A stretch of DNA of 32,669 bases from an uncultured Alistipes sp. Its GTDB lineage: Bacteria; Bacteroidota; Bacteroidia; Bacteroidales; Rikenellaceae. Made by a program: the position numbers and the translations under genes. Below the pieces are notes generated by a model. It was not told where the DNA came from. It did not search any database and saw only the letters and a program-made list of their open reading frames with translations. Of the stretch, positions 7,578-15,782 are shown one piece after another (position 1 is the first letter of the stretch; every line of letters begins with the position of its first letter). Where the stretch lies: assembly GCA_947623305.1 (NCBI GenBank), contig CANQGQ010000021.1, forward strand, positions 1 to 32,669, read 5' to 3'.

Positions 7578-7888
7578 CGCATCGTCGTATTGTGGGAGAA
7601 TATGGAAGGTTCTTTCGAATAAGTCTGCGGTCATCGGTCGGGAGGGCGGAGGTTCAGGAATAGGATTTACGTTCTTCGAGTCGCTTTTTGCGATACCGGG
7701 GATCCTTGTCGGACGGACAGGGACGCAGCAGGATTCCGACCGACGCCGATTCGGTCGGATGGAATAGGCGATTGTGGCTTGTCGATGCTTATTCCTGCAT
7801 TTCCTGCAACGCCCGTCTGTCAGCGTCCGTTCGTATCGTCCCCTTTTCGAACCATACCCAAGTCCGGCCGAGAACCGCAGGCTTTATA
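7578..7888 (+). repeat. Conserved RT-downstream segment, inverted copy at 21747-22048
   Basis: About 300 bp after the RT stop is homologous to the other arm's RT downstream region, at moderate identity with small indels. The best block covers about 7770-7888 (tcagcgtccgttcgtatcg, acccaagtccggccgagaac). A reading frame with WLVDA(Y/C)SCISC and SASVRIVP is shared, but no common start codon is evident. It may be an untranslated RNA element or a decayed gene. Confidence 0.6.
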
Positions 7889-7896
7889 TGTAAAAT

Positions 7897-7927
7897 AAAA
7901 GCTGCCCAAAAATCGGGCAGCTTTTTC
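7897..7927. terminator. Bidirectional terminator between RT and galE
   Basis: Arms agctgccc (7900-7907) and gggcagct (7915-7922) are flanked by an A-run on the left and a T-run on the right. It serves the + strand DGR transcript and the convergent galE. Confidence 0.8.
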
Positions 7928-7949
7928 GATGAAAGAGGATCGGCGGATG

Positions 7950-8978
7950 CTATTGGATTCCGCGGACGTGTTTTTCCCACGCCCAAGCGGATGCCAAAGT
8001 CTCGTCGAGCGACCGCTCGGCCTTCCATCCCAGCACCTGGTTCGCACGAGAGGGATCGGCCCAAATCGCCACGATGTCGCCTGCACGACGCGGCGCGATC
8101 TTGTAATTCAACTTCAAGTGGTTGACCTCCTCGAACTTGTGAACCAATTCCAGGACCGAGACGCCGCGACCGGTACCGATATTGAAAATTTCGTAACGTT
8201 CTTCGCTCTTATTCTCGACCATTCGGCTGATGGCGGCGACGTGCGCCTTGGCCAGATCGACGACGTCGATGTAATCGCGGATGCACGAACCGTCGGGCGT
8301 GGGATAATCATCGCCGAAAACCGACAGACATTCGCGAATGCCGGCTGCCGTCTGCGTAATATAGGGCACCAAATTCTGCGGCACGCCGCGCGGCAACTCG
8401 CCGATCAAGGCCGACGGATGAGCGCCGATGGGATTGAAATAACGCAAGGCGATGCTTTTCAATCCGTCATAGGCGGCGACCGAATCGCGGAGTATGTCTT
8501 CGGAAATCTGTTTCGTGTTGCCGTAAGGCGAAGTGGCTGGTTTGCGGGGCGTCTGCTCCGTAACGGGCTGTTTGTCCGGCTCGCCGTAAACCGTGCACGA
8601 CGAGGAGAAAACGATGTTCCGGCGTCCGAATTCGCGCATCAGGTCGATGATATTCATCAACGAGGTCAGGTTGTTGCGATAATAGAGCATCGGCTTTTGC
8701 ACCGATTCGCCGACGGCTTTCGATGCGGCGAAGTGGATGACCGAATCGAATTCGTATTGTTCGAATACCTTGCGAAACGCTTCACGGTCGCAACAATCGA
8801 CCTCGACGAACGGAACTTCGACGCCCGTGATACGGCGAACACCTTCGACAGCCGCCATTTCACTGTTGGAAAAATTGTCGACGATGACCACTCCGTAACC
8901 GGCATTGACAAGCTCTACGGAGGTATGGGAACCGATATAACCGGCTCCGCCGCAGACGAGAACAGTTGACTTTTTCAT
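7950..8978 (-). CDS. galE: UDP-glucose 4-epimerase
   Basis: 342 aa, full length for GalE. N-terminal Rossmann motif GGAGYIGSH binds NAD. The catalytic pair is in the short-chain dehydrogenase form SSSCTVYG and YGNTK (Tyr-x3-Lys). The ALRYFNPIGAHPSALIGE and DGSCIRDYIDVVDLA blocks are typical of the family. It interconverts UDP-glucose and UDP-galactose in the cytosol for the Leloir pathway and surface polysaccharide supply. It is transcribed alone, convergent with the left DGR arm. An ordinary core gene. Confidence 0.95.
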   Translation of the reverse strand: MKKSTVLVCGGAGYIGSHTSVELVNAGYGVVIVDNFSNSEMAAVEGVRRITGVEVPFVEVDCCDREAFRKVFEQYEFDSVIHFAASKAVGESVQKPMLYYRNNLTSLMNIIDLMREFGRRNIVFSSSCTVYGEPDKQPVTEQTPRKPATSPYGNTKQISEDILRDSVAAYDGLKSIALRYFNPIGAHPSALIGELPRGVPQNLVPYITQTAAGIRECLSVFGDDYPTPDGSCIRDYIDVVDLAKAHVAAISRMVENKSEERYEIFNIGTGRGVSVLELVHKFEEVNHLKLNYKIAPRRAGDIVAIWADPSRANQVLGWKAERSLDETLASAWAWEKHVRGIQ

Positions 8979-9150
8979 ATTATTCGATCTATTTCGGTTT
9001 TATCCGTTTTGCTTGGGCGGAAACAAGCTTCTGCCGCCCAGAAACGGCGACTTGTGCGGTTCGCCGAATGACATTCACACCTCGATCATTCGGAAGAACG
9101 GGCCGCCAATGCAGGTCGAAGATACGCATTTTTTTCGAAAAAGCGGTCGA

Positions 9151-9182
9151 TTTGCGATTTCGGATGCAAAGTATTATTTTTG
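9151..9182 (+). promoter_or_regulatory. Bacteroidetes-type promoter for the FAH-family gene
   Basis: TTTG at 9151-9154 and TATTTTTG at 9175-9182 are 20 bp apart, matching the -33/-7 consensus. Transcription would start near 9188, which supports the ATG at 9235 rather than an upstream start. Confidence 0.65.
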
Positions 9183-9234
9183 AACCTTCGTGCGACGTAC
9201 GTTCGGAACGTCGCGGACGAAAACCGGCAATACC

Positions 9235-9870
9235 ATGAAAATCATCTGCATCGGAAGAAATTACGCCGCGCATGCCGAGGAGTTGCATCGTTCGGTCGGC
9301 GGCCCTGCGGAGCTGCCCGCGGAACCGCTCTGGTTCCTGAAACCCGATACGGCTATGCTGCGCAACAACGATCCGTTCTATATCCCGACCTTCAGCAACG
9401 AAGTGCATTACGAATGCGAACTGCTCGTACGGATCAATCGGGTGGGCAAGTGCATCGAAGAACGGTTCGCGCATCGCTATTACGACGAGGTCGGACTCGG
9501 CATTGACTTCACGGCCCGCGACCTGCAACGCGAAGCCATTGCGCAAGGATTGCCGTGGGAACGATGCAAGGCCTTCGACTATTCGGCAGCCATCTCACCG
9601 GTTTTCATTCCGTTACGGGAGTTGGGCGGCAATGTGCAGCAGTTGCATTTCTCATTGGCGGTCAACGGCGAACGCCGTCAGACGGGCGACACGTCGCAGA
9701 TGCTTTTCTCGGTCGACCGATTGATCGCGACGGTCTCCCGTTACCTGACCTTGCGCATGGGCGATCTGCTGTTCACCGGCACGCCGGCCGGTGTGGGGCC
9801 CGTGAAAGCCGGCGACAATCTGTGCGCTACGCTGGACGGTCGCAAGTTGCTGGATTTCGATATTCGTTGA
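9235..9870 (+). CDS. Fumarylacetoacetate hydrolase-family protein (FAHD1-like)
   Basis: 211 aa. Begins MKIICIGRNYAAHAEE, as in short FAHD1/YcgM-type enzymes, and shows their metal site (EVHYECELLVRI, with acidic ligands), the GLGIDFTARDLQ block and the C-terminal GDLLFTGTPAGVGP. Members hydrolyse or decarboxylate 2-keto acids such as acylpyruvates or oxaloacetate with Mg/Mn. The exact substrate cannot be read from sequence. It is a single gene, convergent with the cupin and separated from it by a shared terminator. Confidence 0.88.
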   Translation: MKIICIGRNYAAHAEELHRSVGGPAELPAEPLWFLKPDTAMLRNNDPFYIPTFSNEVHYECELLVRINRVGKCIEERFAHRYYDEVGLGIDFTARDLQREAIAQGLPWERCKAFDYSAAISPVFIPLRELGGNVQQLHFSLAVNGERRQTGDTSQMLFSVDRLIATVSRYLTLRMGDLLFTGTPAGVGPVKAGDNLCATLDGRKLLDFDIR

Positions 9871-9906
9871 AAAAGGGCTGTTCGAATAAAATCGACAGCC
9901 CCTTTG
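9871..9906. terminator. Bidirectional terminator
   Basis: aaagggctgt and acagcccctttg form a stem around a 13-nt loop between two convergent genes, with flanking A and T runs. Confidence 0.75.
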
Positions 9907-9915
9907 ATTTTCGGT

Positions 9916-10362
9916 TTACCACTTCACCGGTTCCTGCAACAGTTCGCCATCGGTTGCATCGTCGGTCGTGAATGTCCCGCCCCGATACTGGATGCAGAGC
10001 ATCACGAGCGGTTCCGACCCGTTGTTCCGCACGGAACGACGCCCGGCGGGAGCGACCCGCACGACCGTACCCTCGCCGACCGGAAAGACCCGACCGTCTA
10101 CCTGAAACTCGCCGCATCCGCCCAAAAAGAAATAGAGTTCTTCGTGCGTCTTGTGCGTATGCAAGAATCCGGTCTCCGTGCCGGGTGCGAACGACTGGAA
10201 CGAAAATTCGCTTCCGGTAGCCCCTACAGCCGCACCGCCGAAGACTTTTCCGGGGATTTTCACGGCCCCCAGGTCGAGCAGATACTCGTTCAACTGATTC
10301 AGTTTTCCCACGCTGGCGGCGCTGAAATTCGCGCCGACTTCGATTTTTTCCATTTGTTTCAT
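9916..10362 (-). CDS. Cupin-domain protein
   Basis: 148 aa. A single cupin barrel with motif 1 HTHKTHEELYFFLGG (His, His, Glu metal ligands) and a second motif near VVRVAPAGRRSV. It is a small cytosolic protein without a signal peptide. Such stand-alone cupins are often sugar-binding or isomerase-like, but no substrate can be assigned. An internal Met at residue 4 (MEKIEV) is an alternative start. Confidence 0.8.
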   Translation of the reverse strand: MKQMEKIEVGANFSAASVGKLNQLNEYLLDLGAVKIPGKVFGGAAVGATGSEFSFQSFAPGTETGFLHTHKTHEELYFFLGGCGEFQVDGRVFPVGEGTVVRVAPAGRRSVRNNGSEPLVMLCIQYRGGTFTTDDATDGELLQEPVKW

Positions 10363-10468
10363 GGTCCCCGTTTTTTTTGATTAGACCGAGCAAAAATAGG
10401 CGACAAATGTCGATAAAACAATAGGTTACCTGCGTGTAACCTACTCACGTTCGGGTACTCATCGTTGA

Positions 10469-10500
10469 TTTGCAGTATATTGAAATTGTTCGTATTTTTG
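10469..10500 (+). promoter_or_regulatory. Bacteroidetes-type promoter for maf-dpp11
   Basis: TTTG at 10469-10472 and TATTTTTG at 10493-10500 with 20-bp spacing. The predicted start is near 10506, so the ATG at 10521 is favoured over the in-frame ATG at 10470. Confidence 0.65.
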
Positions 10501-10520
10501 TGAAAATTCATTTTTCCGAC

Positions 10521-11120
10521 ATGTTATTGCAAGAGAAACTGCGAACCCGCCGCCTGTTGTTGGCTTCCCAATCGCCGCGTCGCCGCGAATTGTTGACCGG
10601 CAGCGGGTTGCCCTATACATCGGTTCCGAAATATCCCTGCGAGGAACGTTATCCCGAGACGCTGCCGGCCGATGAGGTGCCTCTTTTTCTCTCGCAGCTC
10701 AAGAGCAAGGCCTATCCCGAACCGCTCGCTCCGGAAGAGATTTTGTTGACGGCCGACACCGTGGTCGTTGTCGGCGGACGGGTGCTCGGAAAGCCTCGCG
10801 ATCGGGCCGATGCCGAGCAGATGCTGCACGATTTGTCGGGAAATCGCCATACGGTCGTTACCGGCGTTACGTTTCGCGACACGACACGAACCCATACGTT
10901 CGGTGCCCGCAGCGAAGTCTGGTTCCGTCGGCTGACCGACGAGGAGATCGCCTACTACGTGGATGCTTATCGCCCCTACGACAAGGCCGGTTCCTACGGC
11001 GTGCAGGAGTGGATCGGCTATGTGGCCATCGAACGCATCGACGGTTCGTTCTACAACGTCATGGGGCTGCCGATCCAAAAAGTATATACCGAACTCGAAA
11101 AATTTCTCGATCAATCATGA
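10521..11120 (+). CDS. maf: Maf-family nucleoside triphosphate pyrophosphatase
   Basis: 199 aa. The N-terminal LLLASQSPRRRELL is the diagnostic Maf nucleotide-binding motif. ADTVVVVGGRVLGKP, FEARSEV-like (FGARSEVWFRRL) and DKAGSYGVQEW complete the set. Maf proteins hydrolyse dTTP/UTP or modified nucleotides and affect septation. The stop overlaps the start of the next gene (ATGA), indicating translational coupling. The pairing with a secreted peptidase is probably only transcriptional. Confidence 0.92.
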   Translation: MLLQEKLRTRRLLLASQSPRRRELLTGSGLPYTSVPKYPCEERYPETLPADEVPLFLSQLKSKAYPEPLAPEEILLTADTVVVVGGRVLGKPRDRADAEQMLHDLSGNRHTVVTGVTFRDTTRTHTFGARSEVWFRRLTDEEIAYYVDAYRPYDKAGSYGVQEWIGYVAIERIDGSFYNVMGLPIQKVYTELEKFLDQS

Positions 11121-13096
11121 AACGTCTCCTTTTTACCCTACTGACCCTATCGCTCATCGGGACGACCTTCGCCGACGAAGGCATGTGGCTGCCGAGCTTG
11201 ATTGCCGGACGTATCGACGACATGCGCAGCAAAGGCTTCCGACTGACGGCCGAAGACATCTATTCCGTCAACCAGGCCTCGATGAAAGATGCCGTCGTAT
11301 TGTTCAACGGCGGATGCACGGGCGAGATCGTTTCGCCCGAAGGGTTGCTGCTGACCAATCACCACTGCGGCTACGGCGCCATCCAAGCCCATTCGAGCGT
11401 TGAGCACGACTATCTGACCCACGGTTTCTGGGCTCGTTCGCGGGCCGAGGAGCTGCCGAACGAGAAACTTTACGTACAGATTCTGGTGCGGATGGAGGAG
11501 GTAACCGACCGAATCGCATCGGGCGAGCGACCCGAAGCATTGATTCGGGCCGCCGAAGCCGAAGGAACGGGCTACAAAGCCTCGATCGAACAGATGTACT
11601 ACGGCAACCAGCAGTTTCTGTTCGTTTACGAGCAATTCGATGACGTTCGCTTGGTCGGCGCGCCGCCCTCGTCCATCGGCAAGTTCGGAGGCGATACGGA
11701 CAACTGGATATGGCCCCGTCATACGGGCGACTTTTCGGTGTTCCGCATCTACGCCGACCGAAATAACCGGCCGGCGGCCTATTCGCCCGACAATGTGCCG
11801 TATCATCCGAAACGGCATTTCACTATTTCGGTCAAGGGGATTCGCGAGGGGGATTTTACGATGATTTACGGCTTCCCGGGCAATACGCAGGAATACATCC
11901 TTTCCGATGCCGTGGATTACGTGGTCAATCGGGCCGATCCCGATAAAATTGCGATCCGCACCGGCCGGCTCGACCTCATCGCTACGGCGCAAGCCTCCGA
12001 TCCAGCCCTGCGAATCCACTATGCCGCGAAGCATGCGAATATCGCCAACGCTTGGAAAAAGTGGCAGGGCGAACAACTCGGATTGTCCCGTACGCGAAGC
12101 GTCGAAACGAAGCGCCAATACGAGCGGGATTTCCAGCTTTGGGCGGATCGGCATCCGGAATACGCCGGACTGTTATCGGCGATGAAAACCGAATACGCCC
12201 GTATGTTACAGCCCTATTATGCTTACGAAATTACCCGCGAGACGCTCGGCACCTTGCCGACCGCCTATTCGGAAGCGGAGCGTTCCGACGATCTGTTTGA
12301 ACGCTGCCGTCCGACCGAACAGGCCCTGTTCCGGCACGCTTTCGCCTCGTATGCGGCCTATTGTCCGGAACAATATCGCATTCCGGAGTTCCTCGATGGC
12401 GTAGCCGCTGCCGGTTCGGCCGAAGCCTATGCGGATCAAGTATTCGATGGATTGTGGCAGCGTACGGATACGACGGCGATCGTCCGCTTAGATAAAGCCA
12501 AGAACCGGATGCTCGACCATATCAAATGGCTGCTGGGGACGTCCTCGCTGCGGAATCCGACGAGCAAGCGGCTGAACGAACTGTATGCGCATTATATCAA
12601 GGCGTTGCGCGAATGGGACACCGTGCGGGCATTTTATCCCGATGCCAATCTGACCTTGCGCGTGGCTTACGGAACCGTTTCGGGTTACGAATATGCCGAC
12701 GGCGAATACCATACGCCGCAAACCACGTTGGACGGGATCATTGCCAAGGACAACCCCGAGATTTACGATTACGACATTCCGCAGACATTGCGCGATTTGT
12801 ATGCTTCGAAGGATTACGGACGTTGGGGCATTTCGATCGACGGACGACGAACCGTGCCCGTCTGTCTGTTGGCTACGAATCATACGACCGGCGGCAATTC
12901 GGGTTCGCCGGTGTTGAATGGACGCGGGGAGTTGGTCGGCATCAACTTCGACCGGACATGGCGTTCGACGATGAGCGACATCGCTTTCGACCCGGCGATT
13001 TGCCGGAACATCGCCGTCGACATCCGTTATGTGTTGTTCGTCATCGAGCGGGTCGGCGGGGCCGGTTATCTGCTCGACGAAATGACTTTGCGATAG
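11117..13096 (+). CDS. S46 family dipeptidyl-peptidase, DPP11-type (Asp/Glu-specific)
   Basis: 659 aa with an N-terminal signal peptide (LLFTLLTLSLIGTTFA). Chymotrypsin-like catalytic residues: His83 in TNHHCGY, an Asp in the DNWIWPRHTGDFS block (195-207), and Ser595 in TGGNSGSP. Eighteen residues after the catalytic Ser comes Arg in GINFDR, the position that in Porphyromonas gingivalis DPP11 (Arg673, Ser655) selects acidic P1 residues; DPP7 has Gly there. It should release Asp/Glu dipeptides from peptides in the periplasm, feeding amino-acid fermentation. About 60 residues shorter than the P. gingivalis enzyme but with intact motifs. The ATGA overlap with maf fixes the start. Confidence 0.88.
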   Translation: MKRLLFTLLTLSLIGTTFADEGMWLPSLIAGRIDDMRSKGFRLTAEDIYSVNQASMKDAVVLFNGGCTGEIVSPEGLLLTNHHCGYGAIQAHSSVEHDYLTHGFWARSRAEELPNEKLYVQILVRMEEVTDRIASGERPEALIRAAEAEGTGYKASIEQMYYGNQQFLFVYEQFDDVRLVGAPPSSIGKFGGDTDNWIWPRHTGDFSVFRIYADRNNRPAAYSPDNVPYHPKRHFTISVKGIREGDFTMIYGFPGNTQEYILSDAVDYVVNRADPDKIAIRTGRLDLIATAQASDPALRIHYAAKHANIANAWKKWQGEQLGLSRTRSVETKRQYERDFQLWADRHPEYAGLLSAMKTEYARMLQPYYAYEITRETLGTLPTAYSEAERSDDLFERCRPTEQALFRHAFASYAAYCPEQYRIPEFLDGVAAAGSAEAYADQVFDGLWQRTDTTAIVRLDKAKNRMLDHIKWLLGTSSLRNPTSKRLNELYAHYIKALREWDTVRAFYPDANLTLRVAYGTVSGYEYADGEYHTPQTTLDGIIAKDNPEIYDYDIPQTLRDLYASKDYGRWGISIDGRRTVPVCLLATNHTTGGNSGSPVLNGRGELVGINFDRTWRSTMSDIAFDPAICRNIAVDIRYVLFVIERVGGAGYLLDEMTLR

Positions 13097-13202
13097 ATCG
13101 GCAGCGGCATTCGGCAGAGACAGAAGCGGTGGCTGATGCCGTCGCGTTCCGTCTTCCGGATGCCGGCAATGGATGGTATTCGTATATTTAGCCGCAAAAA
13201 AA

Positions 13203-13234
13203 TTTGGCGGATTGAAATAGAAGTTCTATATTTG
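13203..13234 (+). promoter_or_regulatory. Promoter of tRNA-Leu
   Basis: TTTG at 13203-13206 and TATATTTG at 13227-13234, exactly 20 bp apart, about 38 bp before the mature tRNA 5' end. Confidence 0.75.
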
Positions 13235-13272
13235 CACTCCCGAAACAGGAGAAATAGGTTCGCGGGAGTAAG

Positions 13273-13358
13273 GCCCAGGTGGTGAAATTGGTAGACACGC
13301 TACTTTGAGGGGGTAGTGAACAATTACGTTCGTGCAAGTTCGAGTCTTGTCCTGGGCA
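13273..13358 (+). tRNA. tRNA-Leu (GAG anticodon)
   Basis: 86 nt without encoded CCA. The acceptor gcccagg pairs with cctgggc at 13351-13357. The D-arm has ggtgaaattggtagacac, the anticodon loop TTGAGGG gives GAG, and there is a long class II variable arm and a T-loop gttcgagtc. Its 3' end is the attachment site of the following island. Confidence 0.95.
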
Positions 13359-13359
13359 C
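13348..13359 (+). repeat. attL core (12 bp)
   Basis: tgtcctgggcac at the tRNA 3' end recurs exactly at 21672-21683. The bases flanking both copies differ, as expected for a site-specific att core. Confidence 0.85.
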
Positions 13360-13364
13360 TCAAT

Positions 13365-13408
13365 AGAGAAATCACAACTGATAGTCAATCGGTTGTGATT
13401 TCTCTTTT
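13365..13408. terminator. Terminator at the island's left end
   Basis: 14-bp perfect stem agagaaatcacaac (13365-13378) and its complement (13391-13404), 12-nt loop, then tttt. It was brought in by the island and now ends the tRNA-Leu transcript. Confidence 0.85.
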
Positions 13409-13755
13409 CGGATATGCACCACATTTGCACCACTCACTGTTCGCATTACTGTCCCGTACCTCCGGCGAAGAGTTACGGGTTTCGCTGCTTGAAACAGTCT
13501 TTGCAGTGTTGGATTTCGAGGATAACCCTATCACCGTTAGGCTCACGTCCTCCTGTCGGAGATTGCTTCAATGCTTAGGATACTTGCAGAATGTTAGCAT
13601 ACAACTTCGCCAATCGGCCGAAGCATGGTTCTCGTTCTCGAGCGATAAACTTCAATGACAAAGCTACCCAAGCACCAATCACCCCAATTTTTATTATCTT
13701 TGCCTCAAAGGTATTCCCCGCTGGCACGGTAGTGAATGCGAAAGCCGAACCGACG
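13409..13755. other. Non-coding left end of the island
   Basis: Contains two TGCACCAC motifs (13414-13421 and 13424-13432) that recur near the integrase and are likely arm-type integrase sites. Near its right end TATCTTTG (13695-13702) fits a -7 box for the fic genes. No other gene is supported in this stretch. Confidence 0.6.
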
Positions 13756-13935
13756 ATGCAGATGAAAACACGAGAAATCAACGCAACCAGTCTTGAAAAA
13801 GCCCGTGCCCTGTTTGAGAGCAAAGCGATAAACCGTATCGAAATCGGCACGGTGCAGGGATTGTACAACATTCATGCGGCACATTTCGGCGGGCTGTACG
13901 TAACACATCGATTATGGAACTGCATGAGATACTGA
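13756..13935 (+). CDS. Small protein overlapping fic start (possible regulatory partner)
   Basis: 59 aa starting MQMKTREINATSLEKARAL, ending 22 bp inside the fic reading frame, so the two are probably translationally coupled. The start is chosen because it is the first ATG in the frame after the TATCTTTG promoter box. No domain is recognised. Its position before a Fic toxin suggests an antitoxin-like or leader-peptide role, but this Fic carries its own inhibitory helix, so the guess is weak. Confidence 0.5.
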   Translation: MQMKTREINATSLEKARALFESKAINRIEIGTVQGLYNIHAAHFGGLYVTHRLWNCMRY

Positions 13936-14672
13936 AATCCATCGACAGGCTACACGACCAGTTGTCGTCGTTGCGACCATTGCCGGCCGAAGCATTGAAA
14001 CGTATCGACGAGGCACAATTGATCGAATATACTTACGAAAGCAATCGCATCGAGGGTAATACGCTGACCCTGCAAGAAACAGCACTCGTGGTGAACGAGG
14101 GCATTACGATTGCGGGAAAGAGCATGCGTGAGCACTTGGAAGCGATCAATCATGCAGAGGCGATCGGGTATATCCGAGAGATTGCGCAAACCCGGACACC
14201 GATCGACGAGCGAGTGATAAAAGATGTGCACGCTTTGATTCTGCGGGGACTCGATCGGGTCAATGCTGGCCGGTATCGCACCGTCGGCGTAATGATTTCG
14301 GGAAGTCGGCATACGCCTCCGGCATCGTATCAAATACCTGAATACATGGCGGCATTTCTGGCCGAATATCAGCATATGGAGCAAGCTAGCACCCATCCGG
14401 TCATCATTGCCGCCTACCTGCATGACGAGCTGGTGCGAATCCACCCTTTCATAGATGGGAACGGACGTACTTCACGCCTACTGATGAACCTCTATTTGCT
14501 CCAGCACGGGTACCCCGTCGTCTCGCTCAAAGCGGATGCAGAAAGCAAAACCCGTTATTACACTACGCTGGAAACATCGCATGTTGAGGGTGACAGAACA
14601 GACTTCACCCGATTCGTTGCCGAGTCTGTGCTCGAGACCTTACAACGGTACCTAAACCTTATTGAAAGTTGA
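13914..14672 (+). CDS. Fic-domain adenylyltransferase (class II)
   Basis: 252 aa. The catalytic motif HPFIDGNGRTSRLL near residues 176-189 matches HxFx(D/E)GNGRxxR completely, so the enzyme should transfer AMP from ATP to a protein hydroxyl. The N-terminal SNRIEGN (residues 43-49) fits the class II inhibitory helix (S/T)xxxE(G/N), which keeps the enzyme autoinhibited. There is no winged-helix C-terminal domain. The target is unknown. Part of the tRNA-Leu island, where such genes act as toxin or stress modules. Confidence 0.9.
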   Translation: MELHEILKSIDRLHDQLSSLRPLPAEALKRIDEAQLIEYTYESNRIEGNTLTLQETALVVNEGITIAGKSMREHLEAINHAEAIGYIREIAQTRTPIDERVIKDVHALILRGLDRVNAGRYRTVGVMISGSRHTPPASYQIPEYMAAFLAEYQHMEQASTHPVIIAAYLHDELVRIHPFIDGNGRTSRLLMNLYLLQHGYPVVSLKADAESKTRYYTTLETSHVEGDRTDFTRFVAESVLETLQRYLNLIES

Positions 14673-14698
14673 AAGGAGTGGATTTCTCCACTCCTTTT
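14672..14698 (+). terminator. Terminator after fic
   Basis: aaaggagtgga / tccactccttt stem with a 4-nt loop directly at the fic stop codon, followed by T. Confidence 0.85.
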
Positions 14699-14912
14699 GA
14701 TGCCAATCTATCATGTTTTGAAATAACTCCAAGAGGTGTGGGGGAGGGTACTCTGTCGGGATAATTTTTCGTGTACGAATCTATTTTCGTCGTTCCGGCA
14801 GGAGATAGCACGAAAATCGCTATCTTTAACTGTGCCGAAGATACTTCGCCTCGGCAATGCTTAAATAAATTTGGCATTGCGCTCGGCTTTTTCGTATCTT
14901 TGTCCATAGGAT
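14699..14912 (+). promoter_or_regulatory. Intergenic region with promoter of the zeta-toxin gene
   Basis: TTTG at 14870-14873 and TATCTTTG at 14895-14902 (21-bp gap) lie just upstream of the ATG at 14913, leaving a leader of only a few nucleotides. Nothing else is recognised in the 214 bp. Confidence 0.6.
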
Positions 14913-15495
14913 ATGCCGAAACTCTATATCATAGCAGGTTGCAACGGCGCAGGGAAAACGACTGCATCCTATACGATATTGCCCGAAATGTTGGGCTGCA
15001 GGGAGTTCGTTAATGCTGACGAGATTGCAAAGGGGCTTTCGCCTTTCAATCCCGAGAGCGTGGCGATTGAGGCCGGTCGGTTGATGTTGCAGCGCATGGA
15101 CGATCTGTTGTCCGAAGGGCTGGATTTTGCTTTCGAGACGACGTTGGCGACCCGTTCCTATGTTCGATTCATCAAGAACGCAGTCGAAAAACTATTTCGT
15201 AACGTTGCTCTATTTTTGGCTGCCGACCCTTGAACAGGCTATCGAGCGGGTTGCGACCCGTGTACGAGAGGGCGGCCACGATATTCCGGCCGAAGTTATT
15301 CGGCGGCGTTATGCGAACGGCATCAAGAACTTAACGACGCTCTATACCCCGATTTGCAACTATTGGACAATCTATGATAATAGTGCGGCCGACGGCATTC
15401 ACAAGGTGGCTTGGGGTGTCAAGGGTGAAATAAAAGGGATTGCAACCCCGTTATCTTATCAAAAGATCGTAGGTTATGAGCGAGATGGAGATTAA
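14913..15495 (+). pseudogene. Zeta-toxin-family P-loop kinase, frameshifted
   Basis: Frame 1 from 14913 encodes MPKLYIIAGCNGAGKTT (Walker A), then ADEIAKGLSPFNPE and FETTLATRSYVRFI, as in zeta-like kinases of the UDP-GlcNAc-kinase toxin type. It stops at 15233. The rest of the family (YFVTLLYFWLPTLEQAIERV, then RREGG-like VREGGHDIP and RRRYANGIKNL) continues in the +1 frame to 15495. The switch falls near 15180-15200, at the gaaaaac run, so a single-base deletion is likely. The catalytic half is separated from the substrate lid, so the product is probably dead. A sequencing error is the alternative. Confidence 0.85.
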
Positions 15496-15634
15496 GCAAA
15501 TGCAGGAAAAGATCGATGCAGGAATTTTACTTGCGCAAAAGCGTCTGATTGAAAAAGCTAAGAAAGAAGACGGCGAACTGGTCGTCGTGCGCGAAGGCAA
15601 AGTCGTACGCATCAAAGCCCGCGAACTGAAATAG
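15476..15634 (+). CDS. Small protein downstream of zeta toxin, putative antitoxin
   Basis: 52 aa: MSEMEIKQMQEKIDAGILL, then a basic/acidic helix (AQKRLIEKAKKEDGE) and a VVVREGKVVRIKAREL tail. The ATG overlaps the last codons of the (frameshifted) zeta frame, indicating coupling. Length, charge and position fit the small cognate partner of a zeta-type kinase. No named family is recognised. Confidence 0.55.
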   Translation: MSEMEIKQMQEKIDAGILLAQKRLIEKAKKEDGELVVVREGKVVRIKARELK

Positions 15635-15671
15635 GGTGAGAACTTCACAGACCCCACCCTCTTCTTTATAG

Positions 15672-15705
15672 TCAATCTCTGGTATTCAAGTACCGGGGAT
15701 TTTTT
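15672..15705 (+). terminator. Terminator after zeta module
   Basis: ctggta / taccgg stem with loop ttcaag followed by ggattttttat. Confidence 0.6.
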
Positions 15706-15750
15706 ATGATAATGGCTATTTTACTTTCTTACAATAATTGATTTAATAAT

Positions 15751-15758
15751 TATCTTTG
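15751..15758 (+). promoter_or_regulatory. -7 box of the helicase gene
   Basis: TATCTTTG 25 bp before the helicase ATG. The region upstream is A/T-rich but has no exact TTTG at -33. Confidence 0.5.
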
Positions 15759-15782
15759 TAAAGCAAATAGCTTATTGAAGTA

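Noticed and set aside
6324..7634. 436-codon open frame antisense to the left RT
   Set aside because: Shadow of the RT, mirrored at 22385-22879 in the right arm. No domain or start context.
7688..8125. Conserved small protein with WLVDAYSCISC
   Set aside because: A similar frame exists in the other arm, but indels shift the surroundings and no common start exists. Listed instead as a conserved non-coding segment.
11147..12154. Long minus-strand frame inside the S46 peptidase
   Set aside because: Codon-bias shadow of a well-supported gene.
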